Assembly: GCA_949592205.1 (NCBI GenBank)
Contig: CATIUR010000005.1
Span: 31,742,179-31,806,178, forward strand
Direction of reading: 5' to 3'
Length of the DNA stretch: 64,000 nt
DNA from: Helichrysum umbraculigerum
Taxonomy: Eukaryota; Streptophyta; Magnoliopsida; Asterales; Asteraceae
The position numbers were made by a program, and so were the translations under genes. Shown here piece by piece: positions 1 through 10,400 of this stretch. How positions within the stretch are numbered: the first letter of the stretch is position 1; every line of letters begins with the position of its first letter. The notes beneath the pieces were generated by a model. The model was not told the DNA's origin, did not search any database, and was given only the letters and a program-made list of their open reading frames with translations.

Positions 1-140
1 AAAATTAACCGACCCGCATTTTTAACTGATAACCGAACCGCTATTTAACTGAAACCGATCGGTTAAAGATTTCAATTAACCGAAAATTCGGTTATGGTTT
101 CGGTTTTGGGTCTTAACCGACCCATACTCACCCCTAATAA
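1..140. repeat. CCGAA/TTCGG-rich AT repeat
   Basis: AT-rich stretch with many short AACCG / CGGTT words in both orientations, for example ttaaccgaaa followed by attcggttat. Such sequence is commonly part of non-autonomous DNA transposon ends in plants, but no boundary or target duplication is visible in the window, so the type is not assigned. Confidence 0.3.
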
Positions 141-180
141 AAATAACCGGGTTTATTGGGCTGTTTCACAGTATTAAATC

Positions 181-1428
181 TCTGGTTCTTGTGGGTACAC
201 CATTGCCCAACAAGCTGCGCTGTTTCACGGTATTAAATCCCACTTTGTGAACAAACCACTGATTATAGTGTGCAACAAGACCGATTTGCAGTCACTGGAA
301 GAAATATCAGAGGATGACAAGGAGTTGGTTGAAGAAATGAAATCAGAAGCACTCAAGACTTTAGTTGGTCAAGGTGGTGAGGTTAAAGATGGTGCTGAAG
401 TGCTTTTAACAATGAGCACTTTTACTGAACAGGGTGTGATTACTGTAAAAAACGCTGCTTGTGAACGCTTATTGGATCAAAGGGTTGAAATCAAAATGAA
501 GTATAAAAAGATAAATGATTGTTTGAACCGGTTTCATGTTGCTCTTCCAAAACCACGTGACCAAAAAGAAAGACAGACTTGCATACCACAAGTTGTCCTG
601 GAAGTAAAAGCTAAAGAGGCAGCAACGGAAAAGAAAAAACTTGAAAGGGATCTCGAAGAGGAAAATGGAGGTGCAGGCGTATATTCTTCTAGCTTAAAGA
701 AACACTATGTTCTTGAACACGATGAATGGAAAGAAGATAACATGCCAGAAATTCTTGTGGGCATAATGTTTACGATTTTGTTGATCCTGATATCCTGGAA
801 AGGCTTGAGGAGTTGGAGAAAGAGGACGGTTTTCTTCAGGCACATGAGGACAATGAGGTGGAGATGGAAGTGGAGAATATGTTGACCTCTCAAGAACAAA
901 AAGAAGTAGCTGAGATCAGGAAAAGGAAAAGCATACTCATTCAGCAACATAGAATTAAGAAAAGCACTGCAGAGGGTCGACCAATCGTACCAAGAAAGTT
1001 CGATGAAGACAAAATGTTCACATCTGAAAGAATGGGTCGACACTCGACTGTCATCTTGCGGACTTGACCCGTCTAAAGCAATTGAACGGGCTCGAAGCAA
1101 GTATAGGGGTCGTAAGAGGGAGAGGTCAGTTGGTGATGAGTTGGATGTGGATAATAATGATTCGAATAAGAAGATGCGATTGAGGTCATTGTCCATGTCC
1201 ATGTCCAGATCTAGGTCACGACCACCAACAAAAGAGTTGAAGTTGGTTTATGGAGAAAGGTTTAAGGATTTAGCTATGAAGATGAAGGCTTTAAAAATGG
1301 GTTAGAGTTCTGTTAAGAAGAGGAACAAGGAAGACCCAAAGGGAGAGGGTGACAGAGTCATTCCTACACTAAGACCAAAACATTTGTTATCTGGCAAGCG
1401 TGGTAAAGTAAAGACCACTAGGCGTTGA
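181..1428 (+). pseudogene. NOG1: NOG1 (nucleolar GTP-binding protein 1) pseudogene, 5' truncated
   Basis: NOG1 is a nucleolar GTPase needed for 60S ribosome assembly. The sequence starts inside the G domain (SGSCGYTIAQQAALFH at 181, G4 motif NKTDL near 273) and runs to the conserved basic C-terminus ending KTTRR at 1411-1428. It lacks the N-terminal part with the P-loop. The reading frame breaks: frame 1 up to about 765, frame 3 from about 766 to about 1000 (VDPDILERLEELEKEDG..), then frame 1 again, and a TAG interrupts the last part at 1303-1305 where the family has a lysine-rich tail. No intron is visible. A short out-of-frame copy of the CTGTTTCACAGTATTAAATC segment lies at 160-180, repeating 218-239. 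The copy cannot make NOG1; it is an inactive duplicate or retrocopy. Confidence 0.85.
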
Positions 1429-1966
1429 TGAACTTTGATCTTTGTCTCTTTGAGGGTAAGTTCTGCTGCTTACATTCGACTTTTATATCGTTAATGTTAA
1501 ACATTCATAGCATTTTGTTTGCATCCCTGTCCTCAACGTCTGATAATCTTTTTGTTTGTCGATATTTGTTCTATTTTCTGAGGGTGGTCTTCATGTCGAA
1601 TTTTCAGGAGTAGGTGAAGTGGTGAACCATTAAAAAGCTTATGGTTATAGCTGGATAAATATGCTGCCATTACTTGGTTATACATCTAAGAGAAGAAATG
1701 AGACCATCACAATCTTTGATTGCCTTTTTAGTTACAGAAGTCTCCTTGTATACTTGTATCTCTTTCCTGCTTATTTTTGAAATTTTTTTTATCTTTATAA
1801 TAGAGTTAATACTTGAAATATACAACATTTAAATTATTTGGTATTGTTATGCTTTTGGATTTTACAAGCTAATGCTTGAGAAATTTTGTAAAGGGTTGCC
1901 TACACAAGTTAATCATATCTCATGTTAGACAATATACTCTTTTCATTGATTTTCTATCTATGCTGC
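1429..1966. other. intergenic, nothing recognised
   Basis: AT-rich sequence downstream of the NOG1 pseudogene. It may contain its former 3' UTR (agtaggtgaagtgg.. onward), but no gene, RNA or repeat was recognised. Confidence 0.5.
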
Positions 1967-2160
1967 TTTCTATATGTTATTGCATTGTATCACAATTTGA
2001 TGGTCTAACTTGTATTTGCTCTTCTTTAGCAACAGTGGACTATCAAATTTCTATATGTTATTGCATTGTATTTGCTCTTCTTTAGCAACAGTGGACTATC
2101 AAATTTCTATATGTTATTGCATTGTATTTGCTCTTCTTTAGCAACAGTGGACTATCAAAC
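1967..2160. repeat. 56-bp tandem repeat
   Basis: The word AACAGTGGACTATCAAA recurs at 2031, 2087 and 2143, an exact 56-bp period. The unit joins ttgctcttctttagc, aacagtggactatcaaa and tttctatatgttattgcattgta. The first unit carries an extra 25-bp stretch (about 1990-2014). The array stops exactly where an LTR-derived fragment begins. Confidence 0.9.
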
Positions 2161-2348
2161 CAACACCTCATAAAATCCACAGAGTAATTTACTTACAATT
2201 GATCTCCAAGAATTAAGCTTTCACCACCCTCGATTGACTGGGTCTCGATACTGGGTTTGCACGTTAATCAGAGTGTGACAAGCTCAATTCCTCATACATC
2301 ATCGTCATCATCATCATCATTGTAACTAAGTGTTTTTACGCTTGAACA
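2161..2348 (+). mobile_element. 3' end fragment of an LTR (same family as 61634-62390)
   Basis: From aacacctcataaaatccaca to cttgaaca this segment matches 62211-62390 with small differences, including the shared stretch ttcaccaccctcgattgact and the catcatcatc run. In the other copy it follows a TATA box, so it is the transcribed part of an LTR. The upstream half is missing here. Both copies end at TGAACA, which marks the LTR end. Confidence 0.7.
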
Positions 2349-2867
2349 GCGTACATTGTTTGAAACGACATGAGACTTGGAGTATGTTGCTGGTATGTAA
2401 ATATAACTATCCAAAAAAATATTGTAGCTTGTAAAATATATACCGACCTAATAAAATATCGATGCAGTTAATCAAATGCTATGCTCATCAAATTATTCTT
2501 TTAGCTTAACCCCAATAAAACATCATAATGTCATCACAAATATAAACGAATAACAATGCATATTTTCCGTTGAATAGTTCACGTACTTACATCTAGCCTA
2601 ACAGCCGCCCAGCTACAATTCCTTTTCACTAAGAAACGTTTTAAAGTTCCATCGTAAGTAGCATACAAAAAGAACGATCTTATTTAACAAGATTTAGCTA
2701 TAAATATAACAAATTCACCATCTTTGATTTTGATGTTTCCAGTAAAATATCAACTTGTACGTTTCTTTATATTTTGTGAGTACTAAAAAAACCAGTCCCA
2801 ATGAAAGCAGGATAAGAAAGAAAGAATGCAAAATTGCAGAAATCTGATTTATTGAAAGTTGGCTTTC
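2349..2867. other. intergenic, nothing recognised
   Basis: AT-rich sequence between the LTR fragment and the U2 promoter. No coding or structural signal was seen. Confidence 0.5.
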
Positions 2868-2878
2868 ATCCCACATCG
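2868..2878 (+). promoter_or_regulatory. snRNA upstream sequence element (USE)
   Basis: ATCCCACATCG is a perfect match to the plant USE consensus RTCCCACATCG that drives U-snRNA genes. It lies 34 bp before the TATA box, the spacing typical of plant snRNA genes transcribed by RNA polymerase II rather than III. Confidence 0.9.
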
Positions 2879-2912
2879 GTTGGGAGAAGCAAATATTAAA
2901 GGAAATGGTCAC

Positions 2913-2920
2913 TATAAAAA
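2913..2920 (+). promoter_or_regulatory. TATA box of the U2 snRNA gene
   Basis: TATAAAAA lies 32 bp before the U2 start at 2945 and about four helical turns after the USE, as expected for a polymerase II snRNA promoter in plants. Confidence 0.88.
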
Positions 2921-2944
2921 GAAAGCTCAAAGGGTTGAAGAAGC

Positions 2945-3140
2945 ATACCTTTCTCGGCCTTTTGGCTAAGATCAAGTGTAGTATCTGTTCTTATCAGTTT
3001 AATATCTGATATGTGAGCCATCGGCTCACTCGATATTAATCTTATTTTTTATGGGGAAAGACCCATTACAATAGCTTGCTATTGGGGTCTTTGCGAGTCG
3101 CCTTGGCGTTGCACTATTGCCTTGGCTTGGCTCACCCCTC
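2945..3140 (+). ncRNA. U2 spliceosomal snRNA
   Basis: The RNA pairs with the intron branch site in the spliceosome. The first about 70 nt match plant U2 (ATACCTTTCTCGGCCTTTTG and the branch-site pairing GTGTAGTATCTG, followed by the stem IIa ATCAG..CTGAT). Length to the last C is 196 nt, the usual size. The 3' half differs from the common plant sequence but keeps its pairing: stem IIb GTGAGCC/GGCTCAC, stem III AAAGACCC..GGGTCTTT with CAATAG/CTATTG, and stem IV GAGTC/GGCTC. The Sm site reads ATTTTTTATGG where ATTTTTTG is usual. Promoter and 3' box are both intact, so I take it as a real, possibly variant, gene rather than a dead copy. Confidence 0.88.
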
Positions 3141-3155
3141 CAATCATAAGTACAA
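3141..3155 (+). terminator. snRNA 3' box
   Basis: CAATCATAAGTACAA fits the plant snRNA 3'-end signal CA(N3-10)AGTNNAA exactly and follows the U2 end directly. It directs 3' end formation of polymerase II snRNA transcripts. Confidence 0.82.
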
Positions 3156-3730
3156 TGTTTTTAGTATTATTCGTTGTTATCATAAGTTTAAATTATTTAT
3201 CGGCATTGTTATTTTGTAACATTGTTAAAATATTGTTAGGGTGTAAAAAAAACTAACCTAAAAAATATATTGAAAACTAATCTTACCTTCACACCAATAA
3301 ATCAGCATGATGTCATTTCTAAAATATTTTTCAAACTCATCCTAAATGGCATCTGAATTCAATTATCACACACACCAGTTTTTCAGCAAAACCATACTTT
3401 AATCTCTATTGTAGTACCAATCTTAGAATTGGCCTTCTCTTTTTAAGCACAAAAAGTAGCTATTTTTCAGATATAGAGTTTTTACTTTATTAGCGTATGT
3501 TCAAACATTCAATTCCAAGATCATAAACAGCAGTAAAAGAGATTCAACAATGAACATACATGAATAAAAGCTGCATATATATGGTTCATATAATATTTAT
3601 AATATTTAATAATTTAGCAGAATGAAAAGAACTTGCATCATAACTTAGGTCCCACTAAATGATCTTGAAAGCAACAAACTTTTGGTAAAAACACCCCCAG
3701 AAGGAAAAATAATCAAAGGGCAATACATCC
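3156..3730. other. intergenic between U2 and the phosphatase gene
   Basis: AT-rich. The right part must hold the 3' UTR of the minus-strand phosphatase gene that ends at 3731. Nothing else was recognised. Confidence 0.5.
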
Positions 3731-6700
3731 TCATGTTTGACGCCTTCGCTTATAGTTCGACTCATCGTACGACTCCCATTTCTTGTGATCAAGCATGCTG
3801 ATGTCATCCAGCTCAGCAATGGCAAGCAGGTACTGAGTGAGCTTCACTAGTTCCCTGTCGCTGTCTCGGTTTGCATGGGCCTTTCTAAACGGTCTTATGG
3901 TCAATCCGTTTTGTGGATTCATTACAAAGTTTCTCCGTAGATCATCAAACATTATGGTGTTTTTTGAACTGTAGAACTGCAGCCACATCATGAAAAGATA
4001 GACAAGTCATTTACCAAATTACACTTTTGCAAAAGTCCAACATAATTATTCAATTTGCAAGTATAACTTGACAAGTTTTCAATGAATGATGTAGAATGCG
4101 AAAAACATATATAAGTAATATACGATTATTGAACCTCAGGGAAGTGTGCCCAAATTAAACCGAGCGGTTTGCAGTCAAAGATTCCCCTGCTATCTGATTG
4201 AACTGTAATCATTGCCAAATGGTCTAAAAGAGCGGTAATCTTGTAATTGGGATTACTTAGTACCCCAAGCTGTTCCATCTTCAGTTCAACCCATTTCATG
4301 CTGCAGAAAGTATTAATTTACAGAGTAATATTTAACATTAGCAATACACTTTCGATTTGACTGATCAACAATGTATTTCTTGTACATGTTGAGAATTTGA
4401 GTGCAAACTATATAAGCTACATGAAAAGAGAAAAAACAACCCTAAAGCCTAACCTTGTTGCAGACCATATAATGATGTCATACTCTGCATAAGCAGCTGT
4501 CAAGAACTCGTGAAGATCTGCATGAGATAGATTGTTAACAGATGCTGCTGCTCAATTACTTATTATTAGATTGAAACCATTATATATGTAAGTTTCTTAC
4601 AAGGCCGCATCAGTTGTAGCGGGTTTTCTGCTGTTGACCGATGGTCGAAGAGAGTATAGTCTATATCCAACACAAGAAGCTTTTTCCCTTTTCGGCATGG
4701 ATTTTTCAGTTCAATCTACAATCAAGCATCCATTAACATACTACATAATCAAACGTCATGCAAAAATTAATGTACCAGAACCTCTTTTAACTAAGAGTTT
4801 TGGATGGTCTATCTTTCTCTGTTATTTGATCGGTTGTACTACTGTGTTTGGCCCGAAACACTTTTTGTCCATTTAAATGCCACATATTATCTTAGAAGTT
4901 GTAAACTTGTAATATTTCAATAATACTCTAATTTTTAATTAAATGCTCTGATATGTTACGTTAAATATTCAAAGTACACTATGAGAAGCATTCAGCCGTT
5001 CGACCCATTTGAATGTTCCGTCTTCAGCTAACTTGTTTAACTTTGTTTGTTTGACCCATTAGAGATAAAAAAAAAAAATACCCCAAATTGATTCGTTCAT
5101 AAGTAAAAGGAAGGAATTATCAAATAATACGATGATATGTTACGTTAAATATTCAAAAAGGATGTACTACATGGATTATGCAGAATGCATAATGAAATGG
5201 GATTTTATTTTTTTTGGAACGTATGAAGATAAGTTTATAAGAGGCCATTAGAAACTGTCCATTTTTTTTATATACAATGGTATAAGCAGCTCAACTAGCG
5301 TTACAAAATGATAATGATGACCAATGATAAACATACTTGGTAATGATAGAGATATTATAAAACAATTATAGAGATTAGAAAGACATGCCTTGTATTGATC
5401 AACCCGTCTCCTTAGTTTCTGCTTGTTGACCTCTTTGTCTTTAATGTCCACAGCTTCATCTTGCCCGATTTCAAAATCATCAACAATATCTGGAGCATCA
5501 ACTTGATCCACAAATATATCATCTTCAACAGTACTGCATCAATCGAGTATATAAGATATTCCACAGTCAGACAATAAGGATCAGAACGTAATTGCATAAT
5601 AATATGGTTACTATGAACCTTTTTTCAATCTGTAGAAAAAACAAGCAAATAATTGATATATGCTTAGTTGGTCTTGCACTCTTGCATACAAAGCACAGAG
5701 AGAAGCCATAAAATAATATCCAAACCAAAAATAAATCCACTTGATATGATAAAGAAGTGTTAGGCATGCATAGATCAATATTTAAATTTGGATTGTAATT
5801 AACCATTAATAGAATAAACTTGGTGAGGGTTTTTTCTGTTGTCATCGACATCTATTAAAGAAAAGAGCTGAAACGAAGAGAATCAATGACGAAAATAAGT
5901 TCACGAAAACGGTAGAAGAGTCTGAACATTCTAGCTCCAAAAAACAATCCCCAACATGTTTAAATTTTAATACTATCCCTGAGCTATTTGATATAATTTA
6001 TAAAAATGAGTGATGTACTAGTTAAATGTAAAATAAATATTGATCCATGAACAATGTGAAACTTGCAAAACTATCAGCATTGTTCTTAAGCTTCTTAAAT
6101 GTCCACTAAGCTATCTAGAATAGAATCACAATAACTGGATTAATATATATGTTGCGCACCGAGCCAAAACACTTCTTTCGAGGTTTACAGATTCTGCATT
6201 TTCCACTCTGATATATAACAGTACATACAACTACATTCAGCCCATATAAACTTCAATACTTACATTCTGGATGAGCAAATTAGGTTATCATATTTTTTTA
6301 AAAAAAATGCAGTAAGCTAAATCTACAACTACTTTCAGCACAAATAAACTTCAATTAAACAGCTAAACACACCAAAAACCTAATTAAATTATGAAACAAA
6401 TTAACTAATAAAAAAGTATTATTATTTATTACCCGATCATAGTCATTTTGAGAGATGATTTGAGCGGTAAAGTAGAGAGCAGAATTGAATCATCAGCAAG
6501 TTTAGATCCGATTTTAGGGTAAAGAAGTTTCTGGCGTTTAGGAAGTACGGTAGTCAGTTGACATATACGTCGTTTTAGTTCACCAACGGAATCGTCGCCG
6601 CATAATCTGACGGTGTACTCTTTTCCGCTCCATTTCACCGCTAGGGTTATCTCTTCCTCCGTTAACGGAGACGTTAACGACGACGATGACGCACCGGCGG

Positions 6701-6755
6701 CCATACCTGTTTCTTCAGCGATTGAAGAGGAATCATTAACGCTGCTTTTTTGCAA
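3731..6755 (-). CDS. UBLCP1: ubiquitin-like domain-containing CTD phosphatase (UBLCP1-like)
   Basis: Six coding exons, all in phase: 6433-6755, 5389-5533, 4601-4715, 4454-4517, 4135-4300 and 3731-3976 (complement), 1059 nt, 352 residues. An N-terminal ubiquitin-like domain lies at about residues 35-108 (VKWSGKEYTVRLCGDDSVGE), followed by a HAD phosphatase domain with the DxDxT nucleophile motif LDIDYTLFD encoded in exon 3, then IIIWSATSMKW, and FYSSKNTIMFDDLRRNF near the C-terminus. In animals this family binds and dephosphorylates the 26S proteasome in the nucleus; the plant role is inferred from the domain order. Intron 2 (4716-5388) starts with GC rather than GT; the other introns are GT-AG. 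The start was chosen as the first ATG of the open frame; a second Met lies at residue 18. Confidence 0.92.
4950..5157. repeat. 24-bp direct repeat pair in intron 2
   Basis: GATATGTTACGTTAAATATT plus CAAA occurs at 4950-4973 and again at 5134-5157, inside intron 2 of the phosphatase gene. The 184-bp spacing could reflect a local duplication or the flanks of an old insertion. Confidence 0.7.
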
Positions 6756-7485
6756 GTTAACTTGTTTTTTTTTTTTTTTTTTCTAATTTTACATTTTTTA
6801 CCCATAATTATTGAAACGCACTAAACTGGACCTCCAATTGGTTGGTTTTAGTTTAGACTTAGATATTAATTTATTATTTTGAAAGAAAAGATCATCAATG
6901 TGGTGATGTTACAACCTTGATATATATAAGAAAATTCTTCCAAGATGAAAGACTCGAAAACATACTAAAAACCTGATACGAACCTAGCCCATACTAGACC
7001 CACATCAAGTCATAAGCTCAAAATTTGAACATACTCCCAAAAGCGAACACCTAGACTTATAAGCTACCAACCAATCCCATACTGACCAATGTGGGATCAT
7101 AACACAACCATATTGATAGGGGTGTTAATTTCAACCCATTTAAGTGAAAACTAGTTGATTTGAGTAAGCTTTTACTATCGATGTGTATGAAACTATGAAT
7201 CATGAATGCATGCAAAAGTATGAGCAATCACAAAAAAGAAAGTATAGCAGTGCACAAGGGGTGGAAACGCAACAACCCAAACAAATGAATATTCTATATT
7301 TATGGTTAGAGGTATATACAAAGCGTACTCCAAGTGATACCATCTTTAGGATAATGAAAAAACCGAACCAAAAATTAAAATGTGACTAATACAGAAAATG
7401 TGATAACTTGTGCGCACAAGCCTGGTATGTAGACAACAAGATTGCATGTATCAGATTTATGGACAGAAGTCTTTCAACTAATAAT
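6756..7485. other. promoter side of the phosphatase gene and 3' side of DRP2
   Basis: About 730 bp between two minus-strand genes. It begins with a T20-class homopolymer run (about 6763-6782). No TATA box or repeat was assigned. The part next to 7486 should be the DRP2 3' UTR. Confidence 0.5.
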
Positions 7486-10400
7486 CTAAAATCTGTAACC
7501 ATAACCAAGTAGTGCAGGTGGCTTTCGATTAGAGGTGTGGCGACTGCTCGAGTTTGATCCTGAACTTGAACCAGCATCACCATTTTGGAAATGGTCACTA
7601 TACCTACGGCTGTGGCCACTTGACCCAAACCTAGAATCAAGCTCAGAGGAACCATTAGCATCATAATTAAAAGCAGACCTCCAGTCATCACCTGATGAGG
7701 GTCCGTTACTTCTTGAACTTTCTGTTAACGTTGAAGGATACAATCAGATCTAGATTTGAAAAACGACGGAAATAATTAAAGCATTGTTATATACCTGCAG
7801 GACTACCATTGGACATGGTTGAAACTGCAGCTACTCGATTATCATGAACACTCAATTCCTTGGTGAGTTTGGAGAGAAGAGAGACTTGCCTCTGAATTTT
7901 CTCTCTTTTATGCTTCACATTACCATCCTCTTGAAGCAGTTCTTCAATTTTCAATGTATTCTGGGAGCTTTCAAACAATCACACACAAGTAAGCAATGAT
8001 CACAAGTGTTTGGCTTCATATATTTACAAATTAAATTGATAATATGATGCACATACAAGTTTAAGGCTTGTATCTATATGCTTACTAAGGATATTCTGCT
8101 TTATCAGAAAAAATACTTGGGATATTCTGTACAATGGAATTCTATTTACATACGGATCAATTAGAGGTAGTAACTTTGACCTATTTACTTAAGAAAAGGT
8201 TAATTCAGGATATGTTATATCTCTAGTGGGTTAAACAGGTAATATAAAAAAGATTAGCTATAAAAGAAAAGGGTCAAATGGGTCAAAATAGTTGAACGGG
8301 TTAAAAGTCGCCCAAGGCCAAGGGATTTCTTTATAATGTACTCCCTCCGTCCCATAATTATTGTCCATCTTTCCATTTTTGGATGTCCCAAAATAATTGT
8401 TCACTTCTCATTTAAACCAATAGGAGAAGAGTTTAGTGGGTGAAGATTCTATTTGGATGGTTGAAAGTTGTTGCGGTTTCACTTTTATTAAACTGCGTGT
8501 TTTTTGTTGGTGGACAATAATTTTGGGACGGAGGGAGTATAAAACTTACTAAATCATTTTCTTAATTGTTTCTTGAAATTAGAATTTTTTTGTAATCATA
8601 TATGACATACTACTTGCTACTTATTGATTAATAGATTCTAAATTTTCAGATCAACCCAACCTGAGCTGCACCAGAAACTACCTGTTTTGACCCATGACCC
8701 ACCCCACCTTACCCACTTATTTTGCTACATTTACGATCAAAGAAAGCAGCGCGGTATTCAACGATGTCTACTTGTAATTTAATCGAAAAGGACTAAAATA
8801 CAGCCGCTAACCTAACAGAAACATAAAGCTTATTGAGCATGTCTTCTTTAGACTTTTCTACTTGGCATAGAACAATTGCCTGCACACAACCAAACAAAAA
8901 ATGAGTGAGAAGATAAATGAATAGAATATGGATGGCCACACCATAGACATAAGGTTAAAAGGATAATTACCTTCGGAACATTTGCTGCAAGGCTGTTCAG
9001 AACAGCTTCACAATAACCACGCACTTCCTGAGCCATCCAACGAAGTTCTTCCTCTGGATCTGCAGGCTTCCTGGCCATTGAATCCTTAAATATGCGAGTA
9101 GCTAGAGTCAACATGTAACCGAACCGAACAATACTATAAATAGATCAATGAGATCATGGCATGTGCAAGAGAGATGTGATATCTTCTCTTGAAACCAAGA
9201 AGTTCAATGTATATAATATTATAATGTTTAAACAATTCATGCCAAATATTTTTTGATGCAGCTGGTAAGAAACTCATTATCTAAAATGCTTATTTAGCTA
9301 AAAAATCATGTAATTAAAAACACAATCCATTTATCCAAACATAAAAAACTGTTATTGCGACTTGAGACACATGTTAGATACTCAAGGTAGTTTTGTTGCT
9401 ATTGGTATGAAACTCATTATCGGAAATAGATTCCAGAGAATCAAAAGCTATTGGTATGAAACTCATTATCGGAAATAGCATTATAGTTACTTTAAGATGC
9501 AATAAGCAGATAATCGCTTTCAAAATGCAAAAATGTTTCTAGATGCCTTTCACGATGCAACATATAGTTGGGTTTACGTCATAATTAAAAAAGAACAATA
9601 CTCTTGACTCACAAGAGAACCGTCTGATTGACTTTGCCGAACAGGAGGAACATCTGCTTTGTTAGTCACTTGACCCCCTTTGGAACCTATTATGGGTTTT
9701 AATCTATTTAACCACTCAGCTTTATCAGCAGCAGTCTCAGCCTTCAGCACAACAGCACTCTGAGCTGTAGAACCACATAAGATTTAAGTCAATGTTATAG
9801 AACAGACATGATGAAAAAGCATTACATAGCATCACCTTTTAACACGGTCTTATATGCAACTTTACTAGTTATCTTGAAGACCAAGCTCGGTGCCTTTTCT
9901 TCCCCCTTTGACTTTCTAGAACTTTTGGATGAAGGAACTTCTTCTTCGATTTCTTCTATGTCACATTCCTGAAGCATCTCCCGCATGATTAGATAAACAC
10001 ATTTTCTCATATACTTGCCTGTGGATCTAATTGACTAAGTCCATAAATATAAAAGTTTCTACAAGTAGTAAGCAAAAACAGAGGGAAGAAATAAGGTTTT
10101 AGTACTGCACAAAAGGAGGTTAATATGGAATCAAGATGATTAGCATCTGTTCATAAAGATATATAACTGATTAAATAATCATTTATCAGATTTTGTGTTA
10201 TCCCATACCGCTAGATTAATGACGCCACGAAAATGGCTATCTTCTTGTCTTTTGGTGTATCCAAGCTGCAGAAAAATACTTAACAGGTGAGTTACCACCA
10301 AACAACTTTTTTTCAATACAATGGTAAATGTGATATAACTGACACCTTTATAGAAAATTTAAAGTCTAAAATTGTAAGTAGAGCATATATATTATGTTAA

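Noticed and set aside
705..1202. 165-codon minus-strand frame
   Set aside because: It is the reverse-strand shadow of the NOG1-derived coding sequence.
1876..2085. Open frame of 69 codons over the 56-bp repeat
   Set aside because: It is produced by the tandem repeat; the composition is low in charged residues and there is no homology or gene context.
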